The notes: generated by a model from the letters alone, not told the origin. DNA of 64,000 nucleotides from Euglena gracilis (GCA_039621445.1 CP154956.1:42308437-42372436); one strand, 5' to 3'; numbered from the stretch's first letter, positions 23,410-37,039 are shown. Numbers and translations: made by a program.

Positions 23410-23967
23410 CTAAAGCACACAAAGGCTGAAATGGGAAGTTCACATTTCACTTCTTTGTAAGGCTTGTGGTTACCGAAAGACATTGCAAATAAAAATCCAA
23501 ATTCGACGGAAAAATATTTTTTGTCGTCCTCTTCAAAGGAGAACAAGGTATGGTACCTACCCCCCCCCCCAAGAGCTTGGCCCGGTCCACAATTAGGGGT
23601 CAGGACGGGGGGGCCTGGGGGCCAAGTTTGCACGGCGAATTCGGCCAATTTTGCACTGGGCGCAGAGTGCAAAATTGGCCAAATAGCCGAAAAATGTGAC
23701 CAAGGTTGCCAATTGCCTCCCCCCTCCTTGTCCAACACACAGCAATGTTTCAGAAATGGGCCATTGAACACAGGGGTGTCAACGTCTCAGTACTTCAATG
23801 ACAAATACCAGGTGGTGTCCTGGAAATGAGTTGTTAACACAGGGGGTGGTGGGGTGTCAACGACACCATGCGTCTTGAGCAAAGGGGAGGCAAAGCTCAA
23901 GGCCAATTTTTTTGGGGGGGAGGCAATTTTTGCATGAAAGGAAGAGGGGGGGCCAAGCGGGGTAAAC

Positions 23968-24061
23968 CGGGGGGTAAATCGCTGGCAAATGTGTGGCCCA
24001 GGAGCGCCAATTTCTTGCTGATGGTGCTGGGCTTGATCTTGCTCTGCAGGTGGACGGTGAC
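23968..24061 (-). CDS. Candidate exon, soluble
   Basis: The acceptor CCCTTTTCAG is good. The peptide reads VTVHLQSKIKPSTISKKLAL, then LGHTFAS. No consensus donor was found; GTTTACC near 23967 is used, so the 3' limit is uncertain. Confidence 0.5.
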
Positions 24062-24184
24062 CTGAAAAGGGAGGCATGGCACAACAACCGCCAAATGACC
24101 TTTTGTCCAATCCGGAAAAACCAAGTTGTGTTTGTTGAACTTTTTCATTTTGAATACTTGCTCTTAATCTGATTATCAGATGCC

Positions 24185-24432
<248 letters not shown>

Positions 24433-24695
24433 AGGAATCATTACTGACACACCTCGAATTCGGTTTGGCCCGGCTGCAACACGGTGGGGGACAAATGACT
24501 TGGGCAGAGAGCCAGAGGGAGCATAGAGCGAGAAAGGAGGGCAACTGGCAGCAGACTGGGGCAATTGTCCCGGGGAGAAAATCCCATGGTCCAAATCACA
24601 AAGAGAAAAACTTTGAATTTTAGGGCAAACAATTGCCGACTTTCAAGCTTTTGAGGCCCAACCCTGACGTTGTTTGCCCCACCAAAAGACCCCAC

Positions 24696-24783
24696 TTTGT
24701 ATGACATTTTCACAGGCAGCTTGCAACTCTCCAAAAATGGAATACACACATCATATTTCGGCGAGGTGAATCCAGGGATAGAA
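24696..24783 (-). CDS. Candidate exon, soluble
   Basis: The acceptor TTACTTGAG and donor GTGGGG bound 88 bp reading SIPGFTSPKYDVCIPFLES, then CKLPVKMSYK. The acceptor is only fair. The peptide lies between two better exons in the soluble block. Confidence 0.45.
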
Positions 24784-24967
24784 CTCAAGTAAATGATGCA
24801 AAAAAACTGTTTTCACAAAGCTCTTCACTATGTATTTTAACTTACTGATTTTTCCAATCAGTTCACTTTTTTGAGGGTTTCCCCCAAATTCATTTAGGGT
24901 AGTGTCAGATGAATGAACTTTGAAACAGTGGCCAAATAAATGCGAATCAACATTCGAGCAGACAGAC

Positions 24968-25125
24968 TGCACGTTCGCAATATCTCTGGCATTCCAACGG
25001 GGATCCTCCCCTCCCATTCCGCGCATCAATCCCTTGACCAGCGCCTTGGGCCCCAGCCTGGCAGCGCGGCCAATGCGACTTTGCACGGAGGCCCAGAACT
25101 CTGGCCCAACCACGTCCAGCCACAC
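24968..25125 (-). CDS. Candidate exon, soluble amphipathic
   Basis: The acceptor TTTTTGCAG is strong and the donor is GTCTGT. The peptide reads VWLDVVGPEFWASVQSRIGR, then AARLGPKALVKGLMRGMGG and a charged end. It is one of the best-supported soluble exons. Confidence 0.65.
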
Positions 25126-28100
25126 CTGCAAAAAGGAGCAAAGCAGCCGCTGCATTGCCCTCTGCTGGGGGTGTCTCTCTCACTGTGTCCAGGCTCACAC
25201 AGTGAGTCAGGAAGCGTGAGCCACTCCAGGCTTGCCTCATCATCTGTCAGCCAATGGGCGCACAACCTGTCGGTTGTCCGGGTCCAACCCAAGAAGAGGA
25301 GGGGGTGAAATATCCCCTCCCTCCCCACCTCACCCTGCCATAACCAAACAATGGCACAAAGAAAGTGACTGACATTCGGCCAGGCACGAAGCACAGAGCC
25401 AAAATGGTTTGCCCAAAAAAAAAATATCTCAAACAAAACAAACCCAAAAACAAGGTTTCTGGCGCAAAGGGCTGCAGGGAAATTCTTATCCCTGGACTTT
25501 AACATCCAGATATCAGGGTACTCTCGGGGGGGGGGGGGGGAAAGCTGAACTCGACCTGCAGGGGTCCTGAAAAACCTGGCGCATCAGGAACCTTGAAAAC
25601 CTGATTTAAAACCCATCAAAGAATGTGTTTGCGGTCACATATAAGGAGTGGTCCAGGTTTTAGGCGTAATGTGGGGGTGCCGCCCCTTAACAAGTTTGGG
25701 AAGTCAGGCATTTACTTTTCTTACAGCGCCTCAATAACCTCCCCCAAAAACCCAAAAATGCAAATAACAAATTGCTCAAAAGAAATTCAGTGCAAACTTG
25801 CACAGACAAAGCACAGGCAGATGCAGACAAAAAAATTTGTGATTGGCACTGGTTACCCAAATTTCTGGCAGCAATCCTATCCCACATTTTGTCCTTGGCT
25901 ACTTCCACACAGATGAGTGTGAAGAGTTTCTGGACATATTTAGGCCTAAAACAGGCTGGATTTCATCAACCCTGGGAGGGGGGTCTCCGAGTACCCTAAA
26001 TTGCCTGGCAGAGTGGCAGCAGCGGATGGTCAATAGGTGGTGGGCCGCAAAGGCCCAAAAATGGGGCTTCGGCACCTTCTGCGCCGGAGTGCCTTGACAA
26101 GTGCCCAGGCACTTTTGCCAGATCCCCCCTGGGGGTCGCCTCCACGCACACAAAAAGGGCCAGAGAGAGGCGAAATACAGGCCAGGCCAGAAGAGGGAAT
26201 CGTGTTAAGGCACCAAACAAACAACCACAGCGGGGGGGTCAACCTGGTATTTTTTTGGTGCCTGCCCAAGCAGGCACCCCTAACAGAGGTTTTTTTAAGA
26301 CTGGGGGGGAGGGGGTCCCCCCACCCACCCACCCCCTGGGGGGCTCCCCCGGGGGGGGGGTACAGGGACCCACAAAAATGGGGCCGCGAAAGTCGGAAAA
26401 GGCTAGAAAATCGCAAAAAAAAAAATGGCCGAAAGTCGCGAAAAGTGCTAAAAATAGCATTTTTTCGGCGCCTGCGGCGCCGAAAAGTATATCCCACCCC
26501 CCCCTCCGGGGGGCCCCCTGGGGGGGCCACCCAACCAACCCCCCCCCCCGGGTCCACGACTAAAAAAAAACCCCTGACCCCTAACTCTTAACCCTTCTGG
26601 GGGTTATAGGGTCCAGTTTGGTGGTCGGCCCCAAGGGGGTATGCATATGTGGGGGGTTGTATGTCAAGGCTTGGTGTGTTACTGGACGAGGTTCAAAAAT
26701 ACCCCTATTCTTGCACCAGGGGAGTAAGTTATTTTGGGCAATTTATGTGTATTTTTTTTGCCAAAACCTCATAAGTTGGCATGCCCACCACACCTAATTT
26801 TTCGGCGCACCGTGTGATTTTCGGCACATTTTTGCCTCTTGTTTCTCCATCATTTTTTCCTCTGGGGGGCTATAAGCCATGGTTTGGTGGTCGGGCTCGG
26901 GGGATTATAAGTAGGGGGGGTTATAGGATGGGGGGTTATAAGTGGGGGGGTTTATGGGTTGAGCACAATTCCCTCACATGCTTCGGACCCTCTAATAACA
27001 GCAGAATACAGTTCCTTGGTACTTTCCTAGTGCAGTCCAAAGTGAGAATCAGCATGCAAAAAAAAAGAAGAGAGAGCAAGGAAAGCTGAAGAATGCAGTG
27101 AATGCAATAATCAAATTTATAATTTTAAATTTGTTTAGGTTTTCACATATGCCTGGTCTCTGTGAATTGAAGGCAATCATGTAATCATCGCCATGGAGAA
27201 GGCGATCGCACATGCTCCCTGGATTGGTGGATTGAGCATTCTAAAATGACATTTTTACTTTTCACTAATCAACCAAGGAGCTGACGTATGTCACATCTTT
27301 GACTCAAAACCCTGTTTTAACCTTTTACCTCTGAAAGAAACCTGCACACATGCCAGTTGAACATCTGATCGGCAATGGAAAAATTTTGGCCACAAACTTT
27401 TTCCCATCTGAAGCCATTTTAGGAACCCCATCTGTGTCGAAAAGTCGAAAAGTCATCTTGGGCCATTTTTGGTGGGCTTTCAAATAAAAAGTGGGTGGGT
27501 GGATTTGGGCCCAGAAAAAGTGCCTACCGGGGTCATTAAGTGAATCTATGTTGCCAAAAGCCGTGCATAGGAGCGATTCCTCTCGTTCCTTGCCTTATCC
27601 CCTGGGGGGTGGAGATGGAGGGGGGGAGGGGGAGGGGTGCTTCGTTTCTGCCATGGTTCGGTGTCAGGTGGGGGGAGTGGGGCAGCCCTGTCTGCCAAGG
27701 GGGCCCCACCCAGCTTGATTGGTGCCATATATGTTGCATACAAATTACTTTTGTGTGTAAAGTTTTGGCATCATTTCATGACTTGTTTGGTCTGGGCTTC
27801 AGCTTCGTCCGGCCCCCCAGACCCCAGAACAAAAACAAACGTCACCCTTGGCAATACTTCAAAAAATAAAATTCCAAAAATAACTCCCCAGTTTTTTTGT
27901 GACCCCCCCCCCTGTTGAAGGTTTACGGAGCGCTGGGCCGAAAATATCTGGCTCCCCCACCCAACAAAAATGAGAAAAATTGCCAAATTTCGGTTCGATG
28001 TGTCGGAGAGAACACTCGCCTTTTTGGGCGGTGCAGCTGAATTCAGGACCTCCCTCCCGCTGTCACTGCCCAGTCACTGTTGTCGTCGGTTCGTCGTGAA

Positions 28101-29094
28101 CTCCCTCAGGCTTTAATTGTTTGTGGATTTGTGGCTTTTAAGTTTTTTAAAGTCTCTTTTCTCTGGCTGATTTCGGCCAGACTGATTTGTGATGTGGCAC
28201 CAACTCCATGGGGGGGGGGATACATGGTCGATTATTGTGTGAAACCCGATCTTTCAAACAGTCCGGCATTGAACCTCACTGAAAATGGTGGAAAACAGTT
28301 TGACATTTTGCTATTCTTTCAATTTTGGAATCGAAAAAAACCCGACGTCAAGCTTTGCTGTATATCCAAAAAAAATTATCTATCTATCTCACGAGGGTTC
28401 ATCATCTAAATTTTCATCACTCATTCTGAGCGTGCTCCAGAATTTTTCCACGGCATTTCAGGGATTTGTCCAGGATTGCAGATAATTTTTTTGTCTGCAA
28501 TTCCACCCGAATTCTTTTTGAACCGAGTTTCCCCAAGATTAACTGGAACAAACATTGTTTTTGAGATGTGTTTCTAATCAATTAATTTTTGAAGATCTAT
28601 TCTCCCAGGTTTAGTTGTGGGAAGAAGTCAAAACCATGGTCACTTGGACAGGTCAAAATGCCCTTAAAATGGCCTGAAATGGGGAATTTTTTGGGTTGAC
28701 TACAGGCCAAGCATAACATTTCAGTTGACACGTGTGTGACCCCCAGGGGGGTGAGTTTTCAAGAGTGGGTGGATGGATTGGGGCTGCTGGACCCCCCCCC
28801 CCGGGGGGGTGCGCCATGGGTCAGTCTTTGGCCCGGCCAAAAACCGAGCCAGAAAATTCTTCAACAGTTTTCGGCCGATTTTGGGTGGGTTTTGGGTGGG
28901 TTGGTCGGTTGACCTGGAGGGGGAGGGGAGGGTGGCCCTCACAGGCAGTTTTGGTCATATCAGGCCATTTTGGGTACAAATGCCGCTCCCCGCTCCCATG
29001 TTGGAAATACTGATTCTTCAAACAATACCATAGAAGATGCAAACGCTTCCCCCCCCCCCGGAATTTTTTTTCTTCAACACAGTTGCAACCAAAC
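25126..29094. other. Large presumed intron with G/C-run repeats
   Basis: No exon could be supported. A C/G-run block at 26270-26570 contains a GGCGCC-TGC-GGCGCC hairpin. A directly repeated tag array (TTATAAG or TTATAGG beside G runs) lies at about 26598-26960. A second block at 28735-28905 is related to 22735-22890. The rest is unremarkable. Confidence 0.45.
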
Positions 29095-29208
29095 CTGCTT
29101 GACGACGAAATCTGCAGGTTTTAACCCCGAAACGTCGATGCGCCAAGTGTTGTTCGGCTGGGACGACACCGTGGCTGAGACAACAACCACTTGCGGGGTG
29201 GGGTCCGG
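29095..29208 (-). CDS. Candidate exon, beta-sandwich-like
   Basis: The acceptor AACGAAAG and donor GTTTGG bound exactly 38 codons: PDPTPQVVVVSATVSSQPNN, then TWRIDVSGLKPADF and VVKQ. The pattern resembles an Ig-like or other beta domain strand pair, but the family is not identifiable. Confidence 0.6.
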
Positions 29209-30832
29209 CTTTCGTTTGCAAGAGTTGGGGCAGTTCCCCCTGGAGTTTCAAACTTGAAGGGGTTCGTGATGCAATCCATGCATATGAAAAAATATCCCAG
29301 TCACTCTTCATGTGGCGGTCTTCATCAAATAAATTTATGACAACTTGTCGACCCCCCCCTGGCACATTACACCCAACAGGCCAGGCCACAGCTGCGGGTC
29401 CAATAGGCTCGGGAGGCATGTTGCCTCAGACAGGATGGGGGGGGCCAACGAGCCGCCTGGCTGAATGATTAAACTTAAAAAGTTAAACTTAAAAGTTAAA
29501 AGACGCGTTGACGCGTCCTTTAACACGTAAAGACGCATTAACCCCACAACAACCAGAGCAACCCGCCAGGTCCCTCCCAGGACCCCCCCCCCAATCCCCA
29601 CCCCCGCCCGCTCTCCAAGGACACATCCTTTTGTGCTTGCAAAGCAAAAAGAGGCAATGAAATTTGGGACGACTTGTAAAAAAAACAACTTTGGTATATT
29701 TCACTTTTTTGGGACGTTCTTTCAAAATTCTCTGGAAAAGCTGTTTGCATTTAGCCCCAGGTATGGTTGAAGTCCTAAAGCAGAGAGAAAGACCCAAAAG
29801 TAGCACCTTCTGTACCAAGGTTGATGGACAAAAACTAACGATCCAGTTTCACTGGTTGTGCACGACTCTTCTCCCTCAAAAGAATGAACACAATATTTTC
29901 CCCCTTTTGAAGAGATTGCAACGCAAAAGCAGTTGCAGCCACATGGGGTCTGGAGGAGGGCTGGGACAGTGCTTGGCCAAATTGACACCCGGAGCTCCTC
30001 AGCTCCTTGGGGGGAAAATGTCCATTTTTTGGCTCTCAAATTCAGTTGGGGTGTGCTGGGGGTCCCACTTTCTGTTCACCGAAAGCACTACCACCCACGA
30101 AATCCACAAAATTAGACAAGGCATCCCAGAACATTTGGCAAAACATCTCAAATCCATCAAAAGATGCCCCAAAATTTTGAAAAAATGTTTAAGAGATTTT
30201 CCTAAAAGCTGAGATGTATTGGGTGTGGTGAGTTTGGTAAGTTGATGTTTTCACCAGCTGCACACTCCATCCTCCCAAAGTCAAAGCAGAAAAGAGAATC
30301 TGTTTTGCTCCTCCTTGCAAATGCAATCCAACAGCAGTGCCCTCCATTCCCTCTTCGGTGTCACCCTGACATAATTTGGAGTCCTTAAATTACAAGCTTG
30401 GAGGGGTTTTCAGAACAAATCAGGGGACAATTAATATTTTGAAATATTTTCTTGCCATTCATCTGATACATGAACAGAGCTGCTTTTCTATCAGAAATAC
30501 TAATCAGTGAGGGGTACAACGTGGACCCTCGGAAAACATGATGCAAGCCCCCCCCCAAAAATGGCAAAAACACGCAATGCGATTTTCTGTGTTTGGGGTA
30601 CACAAATGGGACACAAAAATGCCGAAATGAAACATGATTTTGTGATTTAGAAACACGCTGAATCAAAAACTTTATAAACCCAACATGAAAAAAGATTTAA
30701 AAAACCACCAAATATTTTGGTTGTAGGCAAAAAACTTTGGTCCCGGGTACAATTTTTTCAGAATCAAAACCGTTATCAGGATTTATCGAAAAATCACGGG
30801 GAAAAAATACAAATGTTAAAAAATGAACGTAA

Positions 30833-30893
<61 letters not shown>

Positions 30894-30968
30894 CCACGCT
30901 TTTTTTATTTAATGAGATGAAAATCCAATATTACAAAATAAAAAAATGTGGTTGCTGATGGAGAGAAC
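29209..30968. other. Presumed intron
   Basis: Both strands have protein-like frames near 29740-29960, but neither has convincing splice sites. A small word repeat with TTAAAC and GACGCG lies near 29470-29540. A (GT)n tract ends the interval. No gene is called. Confidence 0.35.
30836..30889. repeat. (GT)n microsatellite
   Basis: About 54 bp of GT repeat, located just beyond the donor side of the exon at 30969-31209. Confidence 0.95.
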
Positions 30969-31209
30969 CGGTCAGCAATGCGGGAGAGGACATTGGGCAG
31001 GCGGTATGCCGTCGCAAGCAGGATGAAGAAGAGGGGGAAGAACGCCACGTCTCGCAGTAGAAGAACAAAGTGGAGTGCAACGGCTTTGTGTGGGGCAAAG
31101 CCCAAGGGCTGGCGCCGCTCCTGCGAGGGGGGGTCCTGAAGTTGTGCCAGACTATCTCTGCCATTGAAAGCAAGCACAACACCCAAAATGACTCCATACC
31201 CGGCCATGT
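30969..31209 (-). CDS. Candidate exon with transmembrane segments
   Basis: The acceptor CAACAAG and donor GTTCTC bound 241 bp. The peptide has MAGYGVILGVVLAFNGRD, a proline-rich loop (QDPPSQERRQPLGFAPHK), a helix (AVALHFVLLLRDVAFFPLFF, then ILLATAYRLP) and a polar end. The R-D before the helix and Y-R-L-P after it fit the recurring unit. Confidence 0.65.
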
Positions 31210-31589
31210 CTTGTTGCTTGCTGCTCATTAAAATCACACATATGCCATGCTCACCTGCCCATCACACCTTCTTCATCACAGAGATGAAAAAGCCACCAAA
31301 AAGATGCAAGAGCATACGGGGGGGGGGGGGATTGGGTGAGCAAAAAGTGGAGCCAAAAAAAAGATGATTGGCAGTATCCGCCAAAATGGCAAAAAATGGA
31401 GGAATCAGGAAATCTCAAAAAGATTTCTGGGACGAATTGGGAAACCCCATCAGGAGTGACCCAAACCAAAAATGTGAATATTCATCCTCTAATTTGTGAC
31501 CTCCAAATTGGCGCCAGTTTGGTTAATATCATGAGCATACCATTGCTTAACGACCTCCGGGGGGGGAGGGGGGGTCACTTTCAAATCTG

Positions 31590-32715
31590 AAAAAACCAGT
31601 CAGTCACTTTTTTTTCGGCCAAGCCAGTCAGTCACTTTACCCCCCCGGGGAGGGGGGTCGGCCACTCAGGAAAACCAGTCACTTTTTTGCCTTTCGAGGC
31701 CATTTCTTGCCAAAATTTTCGCCGGCGCCTTCGGCGCCGGTTGGCCACTCAGCCACTTTTGGGTGATTTCTGGCCTACCCCACCCCCAGGGGGAGGGGGG
31801 CTCACGGCCAAAAAACCAGTCAGTCACTCTGAAAAAACCAGTCAGTCACCCCCCCCCGGGGGGTGGGGTGGGACAGGTGTTAAGCAATGGTCTGATCATG
31901 AGACAATGGTAATGTGTTCTCCAGATTATTTACAGAAAAACTTGGAGACCAAAACTGGCAAAAAAAAGTTGGAGGGATTTTGTTCATCCAGTTTTGTCCA
32001 TACCAATTTCACACAGGCCCAATACTCCCAGGTGCGATTTTATAAAAATGCAAAAAAAAAGTCTTGAGTAAAAATTCATTTTTGAATCAAAAAAAGACCT
32101 CAGAAAACTACCCCCCCCCCTTGTCCACCGACCGGGTTCCTACAACCCCCAACCAGGGGGGGGGGGTTATATGCTCACCCCAACCTAAGACACCCAACCA
32201 GGGGGGTGGTCACAGGACTGCGTGCCAAAAACATTCTCAAAGCCACCTACAACCCCCCGACGAGTGGGCATACGCACCCCCCCCAAACCTGCAGCCCCCG
32301 ACCGGGGGGTGGTCGGTGCATAGGGGTGGTCGGTGGACGGGGGAGGGGGGGGGGTAAATTGTCACTTTTTATGAAATCTTCTTATGGGGAGGGGGGTCAC
32401 TTTCCACTCTGAAAAAACCAGTCAGTCACTTTTTCCGAAAAAAAATTAGTCAGTCACTTTACCCCCCCCCCCCGGGGGGGATCGGCCACTCTTCAGGGGG
32501 CAATGAACATTTGCCAAAAAGTCTCAAAAAATCCAAAAAATTTCCCGCGCCTTCGGCGTCAGGCGAGCCACTTTTCATTTTTGGGCCTACCCCACCCGGG
32601 GGGAGGGGGCTCTTGGCCAAAAAACCAGTCAATCACTCTGAAAAAACCAGTCAGTCACCCTCCCCAGGGGGTGGGGTAGGACAGGTGTTAAGCAATGGTA
32701 TGGTTATGATGATCG
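31590..32715. repeat. Two diverged copies of a CCAGTCAGTCAC-bearing repeat
   Basis: Segments 31590-31920 and 32405-32715 share the same order of words: CCAGTCAGTCACTTT, a C/G run, TCGGCCACTC, a GGCGCC-TTC hairpin, CCTACCCCACCC, two more CCAGTCA motifs and GACAGGTGTTAAGCAATGG. They are in direct orientation about 800 bp apart, with another element (32111-32354) between. Confidence 0.85.
32111..32354. mobile_element. TA-flanked tagged element, tag TTGTCCACCGACC
   Basis: A 10-base C run plus TTGTCCACCGACC faces GGTCGGTGGAC plus G runs. TA flanks both ends (32109-32110 and 32355-32356). The interior repeats CCAACCAGGGGG and GACCGGGGGGTGGTCGG. No coding frame. Confidence 0.75.
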
Positions 32716-33320
32716 GAATTTATCAAAAAAAGAATTCGCAAAATGCTGCATTTTTGTGGTCCTTTGCCATTCCTTTCCTTTCACAGCCTCTATGTTTTTT
32801 TCCTGGGCCAGTCTTTTATTTGCTTTGACGTGTGCATCAGGCAGACTCGGTTTGGGAAAAAAAGGCGCAGTGCTGGGGCCAGGGGCTGGTGTCAGGGTGA
32901 GGGGTGTCAGGGTGAGCCTGTAACAAGAATTCTTCGTCAAAGAGGTCAGCACCTGGTGCCAGGGCCAAACCCCCCACCCCCCCCCCCGGGGGAGGGAGGT
33001 CTGACAGAGATCTTTTCTTTGCAAAATGGCCAAACGATGGGAGATCTTTGAGGGGTTCTCTCTTGTGGCACACATGCAAGAATTTGGCCCAATCACTCAA
33101 TTTTTGAAGGTCAAAAAATGACAAAAAAAAGTGAGGTTTCGATTATGTTTTGAATCCGAGGGTCCTGCTGGACTTGGGTGGTTTAGGGGGAGGGCCTCCC
33201 AGTATTTTGAGCCTGGTCCGGATATTTTTGGCAAACCAGCATATCTTCCCCCTCTGGTCCATATTACGATCCCCGTGTTCAGTTGGCAACTTAAATTGTT
33301 TAGTTTGCCTGGCAGTCCAC

Positions 33321-33494
33321 CATTTCTGTCATTGCAGTTTTATACACTGTGGTTTGTGTGTTCTCCAGTGATTCAATTATCTCGGATGTGACACCCAACA
33401 ACGAGACACCAGCTTCTCGAGACACCGGTTCAGTTGTGAAGCCGCACGTGAACCACACGATATGGGGCTGTGAAGCCCCATACACAGTTCTCAC
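33321..33494 (-). CDS. Candidate exon, soluble beta-like
   Basis: The acceptor ATCACAAAG and donor GTGGAC bound 58 codons with no stop: VRTVYGASQPHIVWFTCGF, then a polar segment with SREAGVSLLGVTSEIIESLE. The acceptor is imperfect and the peptide unrecognised. Confidence 0.45.
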
Positions 33495-34247
33495 CTTTGT
33501 GATTTTTGATATCATTTTTGAATGATTACAAAATTAATCAGCGATTTTGATTTCCTTTTTTCAAGCAAAGTACAGAAAATTCCCCGTATTTTATGTGTGG
33601 AAATGGAAATGGATAGCACAGAAATGGATGGACATCGTCACAGGATGAACAGTTGCAGTTGTTTTGATGACACAAAAGCAAGGTTAGGGGTAGACCTTGG
33701 AAATTAGGGCAAAGGCCCAGGGTAGATTTCCTTATTTCCAAGCGTTGGGTTTGTGTCAAATTTCGTTCCTTTCAACTATTCTATTTTTATCAAGATGCGT
33801 TTTATAAGATTGTTATAAAGATGCATTAGGTTTGAGGATTTCATTTTCCCCCAAGGTGTCAATTTGATTTTCATTTTTTTTTTCAGGCATGGGATCAGAA
33901 TTAGGTTTGGAACTTATCTGGCCCATGTTTCGGGCCCGCAGGATTTACCCCAAGATCAGCGTCTCAGGTATTTGGGTTTGTGTGTTCTGCTGCAGGTTTT
34001 TCTTATTGTACCTGGCCACTGTGTCCACGGTTCCACGTTATCTCAAATTTGGTACCTCCCCACCAGCCCCACCCAAAGCCACTGTCAGAGAGAGGATTGG
34101 AGAGAAAGAGACACCCACACAAAAAAGCAGTGACCTTCATGGCAGGAGATGGGTCGTGCCCGAAAATTTGGTGATGCCCGACTGAGGAATGACGCACTCC
34201 ACAGGCATCACAAGGGGCAGACTGACCTGAGCTGCGGTCCATATCAC

Positions 34248-34414
34248 CTTCCAGTCTGCAAGGAGGGCGGCCGCCCTCCAGCCCGAGAGGAGGACGAGCA
34301 GTGCCAGCACCATGAATGGGAGGTCGACCACAGTCCAGGCACTCTGCTGGATACAGGCGACCAACTTGCGGAGGTGCTTGTGAGGCTTGGCGCTCCCATC
34401 GATGGCGCCCCAAG
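34248..34414 (-). CDS. Candidate exon with helix and W-R turn
   Basis: The acceptor TACGGCAAG and donor GTGATATG bound 167 bp. The peptide has AKPHKHLRKLVACIQQSAW, then TVVDLPFMVLALLVLLSGWR and AAALLADWK. A V-D at the helix entry and the S-G-W-R exit make this a model copy of the recurring unit. Confidence 0.65.
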
Positions 34415-35019
34415 CTTGCCGTAACGCCGGGGCCGGCCACTTGTCCTAATGGCAAATATCCCTTTCTGCGCTTTGTCATGTCAATCGTGTCCCACCCCAG
34501 GCTCATTTTGGGACCATCAGGACGGGGAGTCTCACCACCCACCAGCCCGGCGTGGGAGCCCCCCCAAAAATCGGGTCGTCTAAGGGCATTTTACAAAAAA
34601 TTCCCGGCGCTTGGAGCCGAAACGCATACCAAGGCCAGAGACCCCCCCCCCTAAGTGTTGCCTGGCCTCCAACCCCCAGGTCCGGCCCCTAGGTGCAGCC
34701 CCCAGCCTCCGGACCTCCAGGTCCGGCCCTGGACCCCCCAGGGGGGGGGAGGGTTCTCAATAAAAAAGAAACCTGGTGCCCCCCCGGGACGGTGGACGTG
34801 TGCAAAAAAACCCTCGGCAGAAAAAAGGTCAAAAAAGGGGTTAAAAATGATGGCAAACATCGCAAATGGCAACTGTGGTAGGACGCCTTCGGAAAAGGAA
34901 GGGCGATTTTTTTATTAAAATGCCGGAGATGGCACCAGGGAGGTAGCTCTTATCTATGCAATATGGCGAGAAATCACCCAAACAACGCTCAAAAAATCAG
35001 CGCATCGGCTCAACCAAAA

Positions 35020-35136
35020 TCAATATTTTTTAGCAGGCAGGCCGCGAGGGATGCGGTACACTGATATGCAGAGCCACGCCCCAAAAGGCAGGCAGACAAT
35101 TGAGAGGACGGTGTGACAGAGCTCCAATAAAACCAT
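35020..35136 (-). CDS. Candidate exon with a transmembrane helix, 3' end unclear
   Basis: The acceptor TGTTATCGCAAG is good. The peptide reads MVLLELCHTVLSIVCLPFGA, then WLCISVYRIPRGLPAKKY and a stop. No clear donor precedes the stop, so the true end may be at an internal GT (ATCAGTGTAC), or this may be a terminal exon of a separate gene. Confidence 0.45.
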   Translation of the reverse strand: MVLLELCHTVLSIVCLPFGAWLCISVYRIPRGLPAKKY

Positions 35137-36673
35137 CTTGCGATAACAAACGTCATTCCACGAGATCCATGGATTGTATTGCTCCCGACGCACTTTGGCT
35201 GGCGTCTGGTGTCTGCCACAACTCAACAGCATGCCCTTCGCAGCAACTCGCCTTAAATTTGTCATCTAAGACTTATGAATGCAATCTACCGAGCGAAGAA
35301 AGGATGCAACATCAACCCTACGAAAATTGGACACAAAAAAACTTCCATGGCGAACATTTGAACAATAAAAATACCGACAGGATTGTTGAACAGACCCTGC
35401 CTACTGCCCAACTTCGAAAAATACAATTCGAAGATTTGGATTTTGGCATTTGTTTTCCTTGGTACATCTTCTTGAGCGATTGATTGGTTACATTTTTTCT
35501 CAAGCAGAGAATTTTGGATTTTCACAGGATATTGTGTTCCTGATGTTACTGATGTTACTTCTTCAGTACTTATTATCGTGGGACAACATTGGCCAAACAT
35601 GGGGGTTGACAAGGCTGACGAGGACTTTTGGGGGGGGGATTCCCATGCTGTGCCGAGAGTCAAAACCCAAAAAGAGAAGAAATATCCTGGCAATGTGGAA
35701 ATCCTGGAAATCCAAAATCCAAAATCTGAACACTGGTGGATCAGAAACAGCAAAAAAGAATCTGCAGCAAAATCTTGGGGGAAGTCTGGAAGAAAAAATT
35801 AATTTTAATGAACATCAAAATGAACCAACTGAAAAGAAAGATGGTAAAATGCGAGCAACTCCCAAATAAATCGCACAAACCTTTGGGACCGTTCATTTTA
35901 GACCCATTGCTTGAAAGTTGGGGATTCAGCAAAAATAAAAAGAAACAAAAAGAAATGAAGAATATCACACATGAAATGATCAAGGTTGCAGCTTCAACTG
36001 GCGTTTGGGCCACCGAATTCAGCACAGAGCTGGAGCTACCCCCCCCCCACTGGTTCTGGACGACAGTTCTGTCCGTGAGAAAAGGGCCCCAGACACCGAT
36101 TCTATTATGAGCCCGGCATTTGGAACGCCGGTTCTGTTCTACACAGCTGGAGATGCACTCGCGGTTGTTGGATCTGTGGTTCATCGGTCAAAACCAAAGT
36201 GGGATTTTCTGGTCATGCTGGGACATCCAGTCAAATCGACGATCTGGAGATTCCGGGAGTACAGAACACAGTACAGAAATTAGGACTTGCTCAGTTCAAG
36301 GAAATTCACGGAATAAGAATACAATGCAGCATGGTTGGATTTTGTAACCATTGTTGGTCGTCTGATGACATGGGCTGTCAATCCAGGGGTGATTTGGTAC
36401 CTGAAAACTCGAAAAATCTGGAAATACGCTCGTGATCGTCGGAATTTGGTGAATACCAAATCAGCATACATTTCCAGTTTAGTGGTCCGAAATTGATCCT
36501 GGGTGGTCTTTCGACCGAAGGTTGGTGACACCAATTCTGTCCTGATTTTGAAAGCCCTAAAACACAGCTTTAAAAAAGGAGGTTAACACTGGGTTCATGA
36601 CAGAACTACCACCCCCTTTTGATAAAACATGGCCGGCATGACATCAGGGTGGCAGAGCCTTGAACTTGCGCAC

Positions 36674-37039
36674 CAAGGGCACGGCACGAACCAGGCCGAT
36701 AAGGGTCACGCAGGCACAGAGGATAAAACACACATCGGTGAGCAGGAGCAGACATAGCGTCATCCACAGCAGGCGTCGCTGCCTCGGCCAACGCCAAACC
36801 AGAAGGTCGTCACGCTGCCCTTGGTGCTGAAGCAACTCAGGCGCTCGCCAGCTGCAGGCCACTGGGACCACACACACCGCTGCCAACACATCCATGGCGG
36901 CGAAGGCCAGGTTGGCGAACGGGACCAGCCGCCATGACACGGAATCGTCGCACAGTGTTTGTGAGATGGAGTTCCAGCGCCATGGGGCAAAGATGCAGAA
37001 GACGAAAGCGAGGAGTGAGGGCGCATCCGCAGGGGGGTG
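36674..37039 (-). CDS. Long candidate exon with several transmembrane helices
   Basis: At 366 bp this is the longest clean exon. It reads DAPSLLAFVFCIFAPWRW, then a helix (FANLAFAAMDVLAAVCVVPV) ending ACSWRAPELL, a charged loop (GQRDDLLVWRWPRQRR) and a helix (MTLCLLLLTDVCFILCACV) ending VRAVPLV. Three W-R or R-A-V-P turns occur in one exon. The acceptor is TTGAG and the donor GTGCGCAAG. Confidence 0.7.
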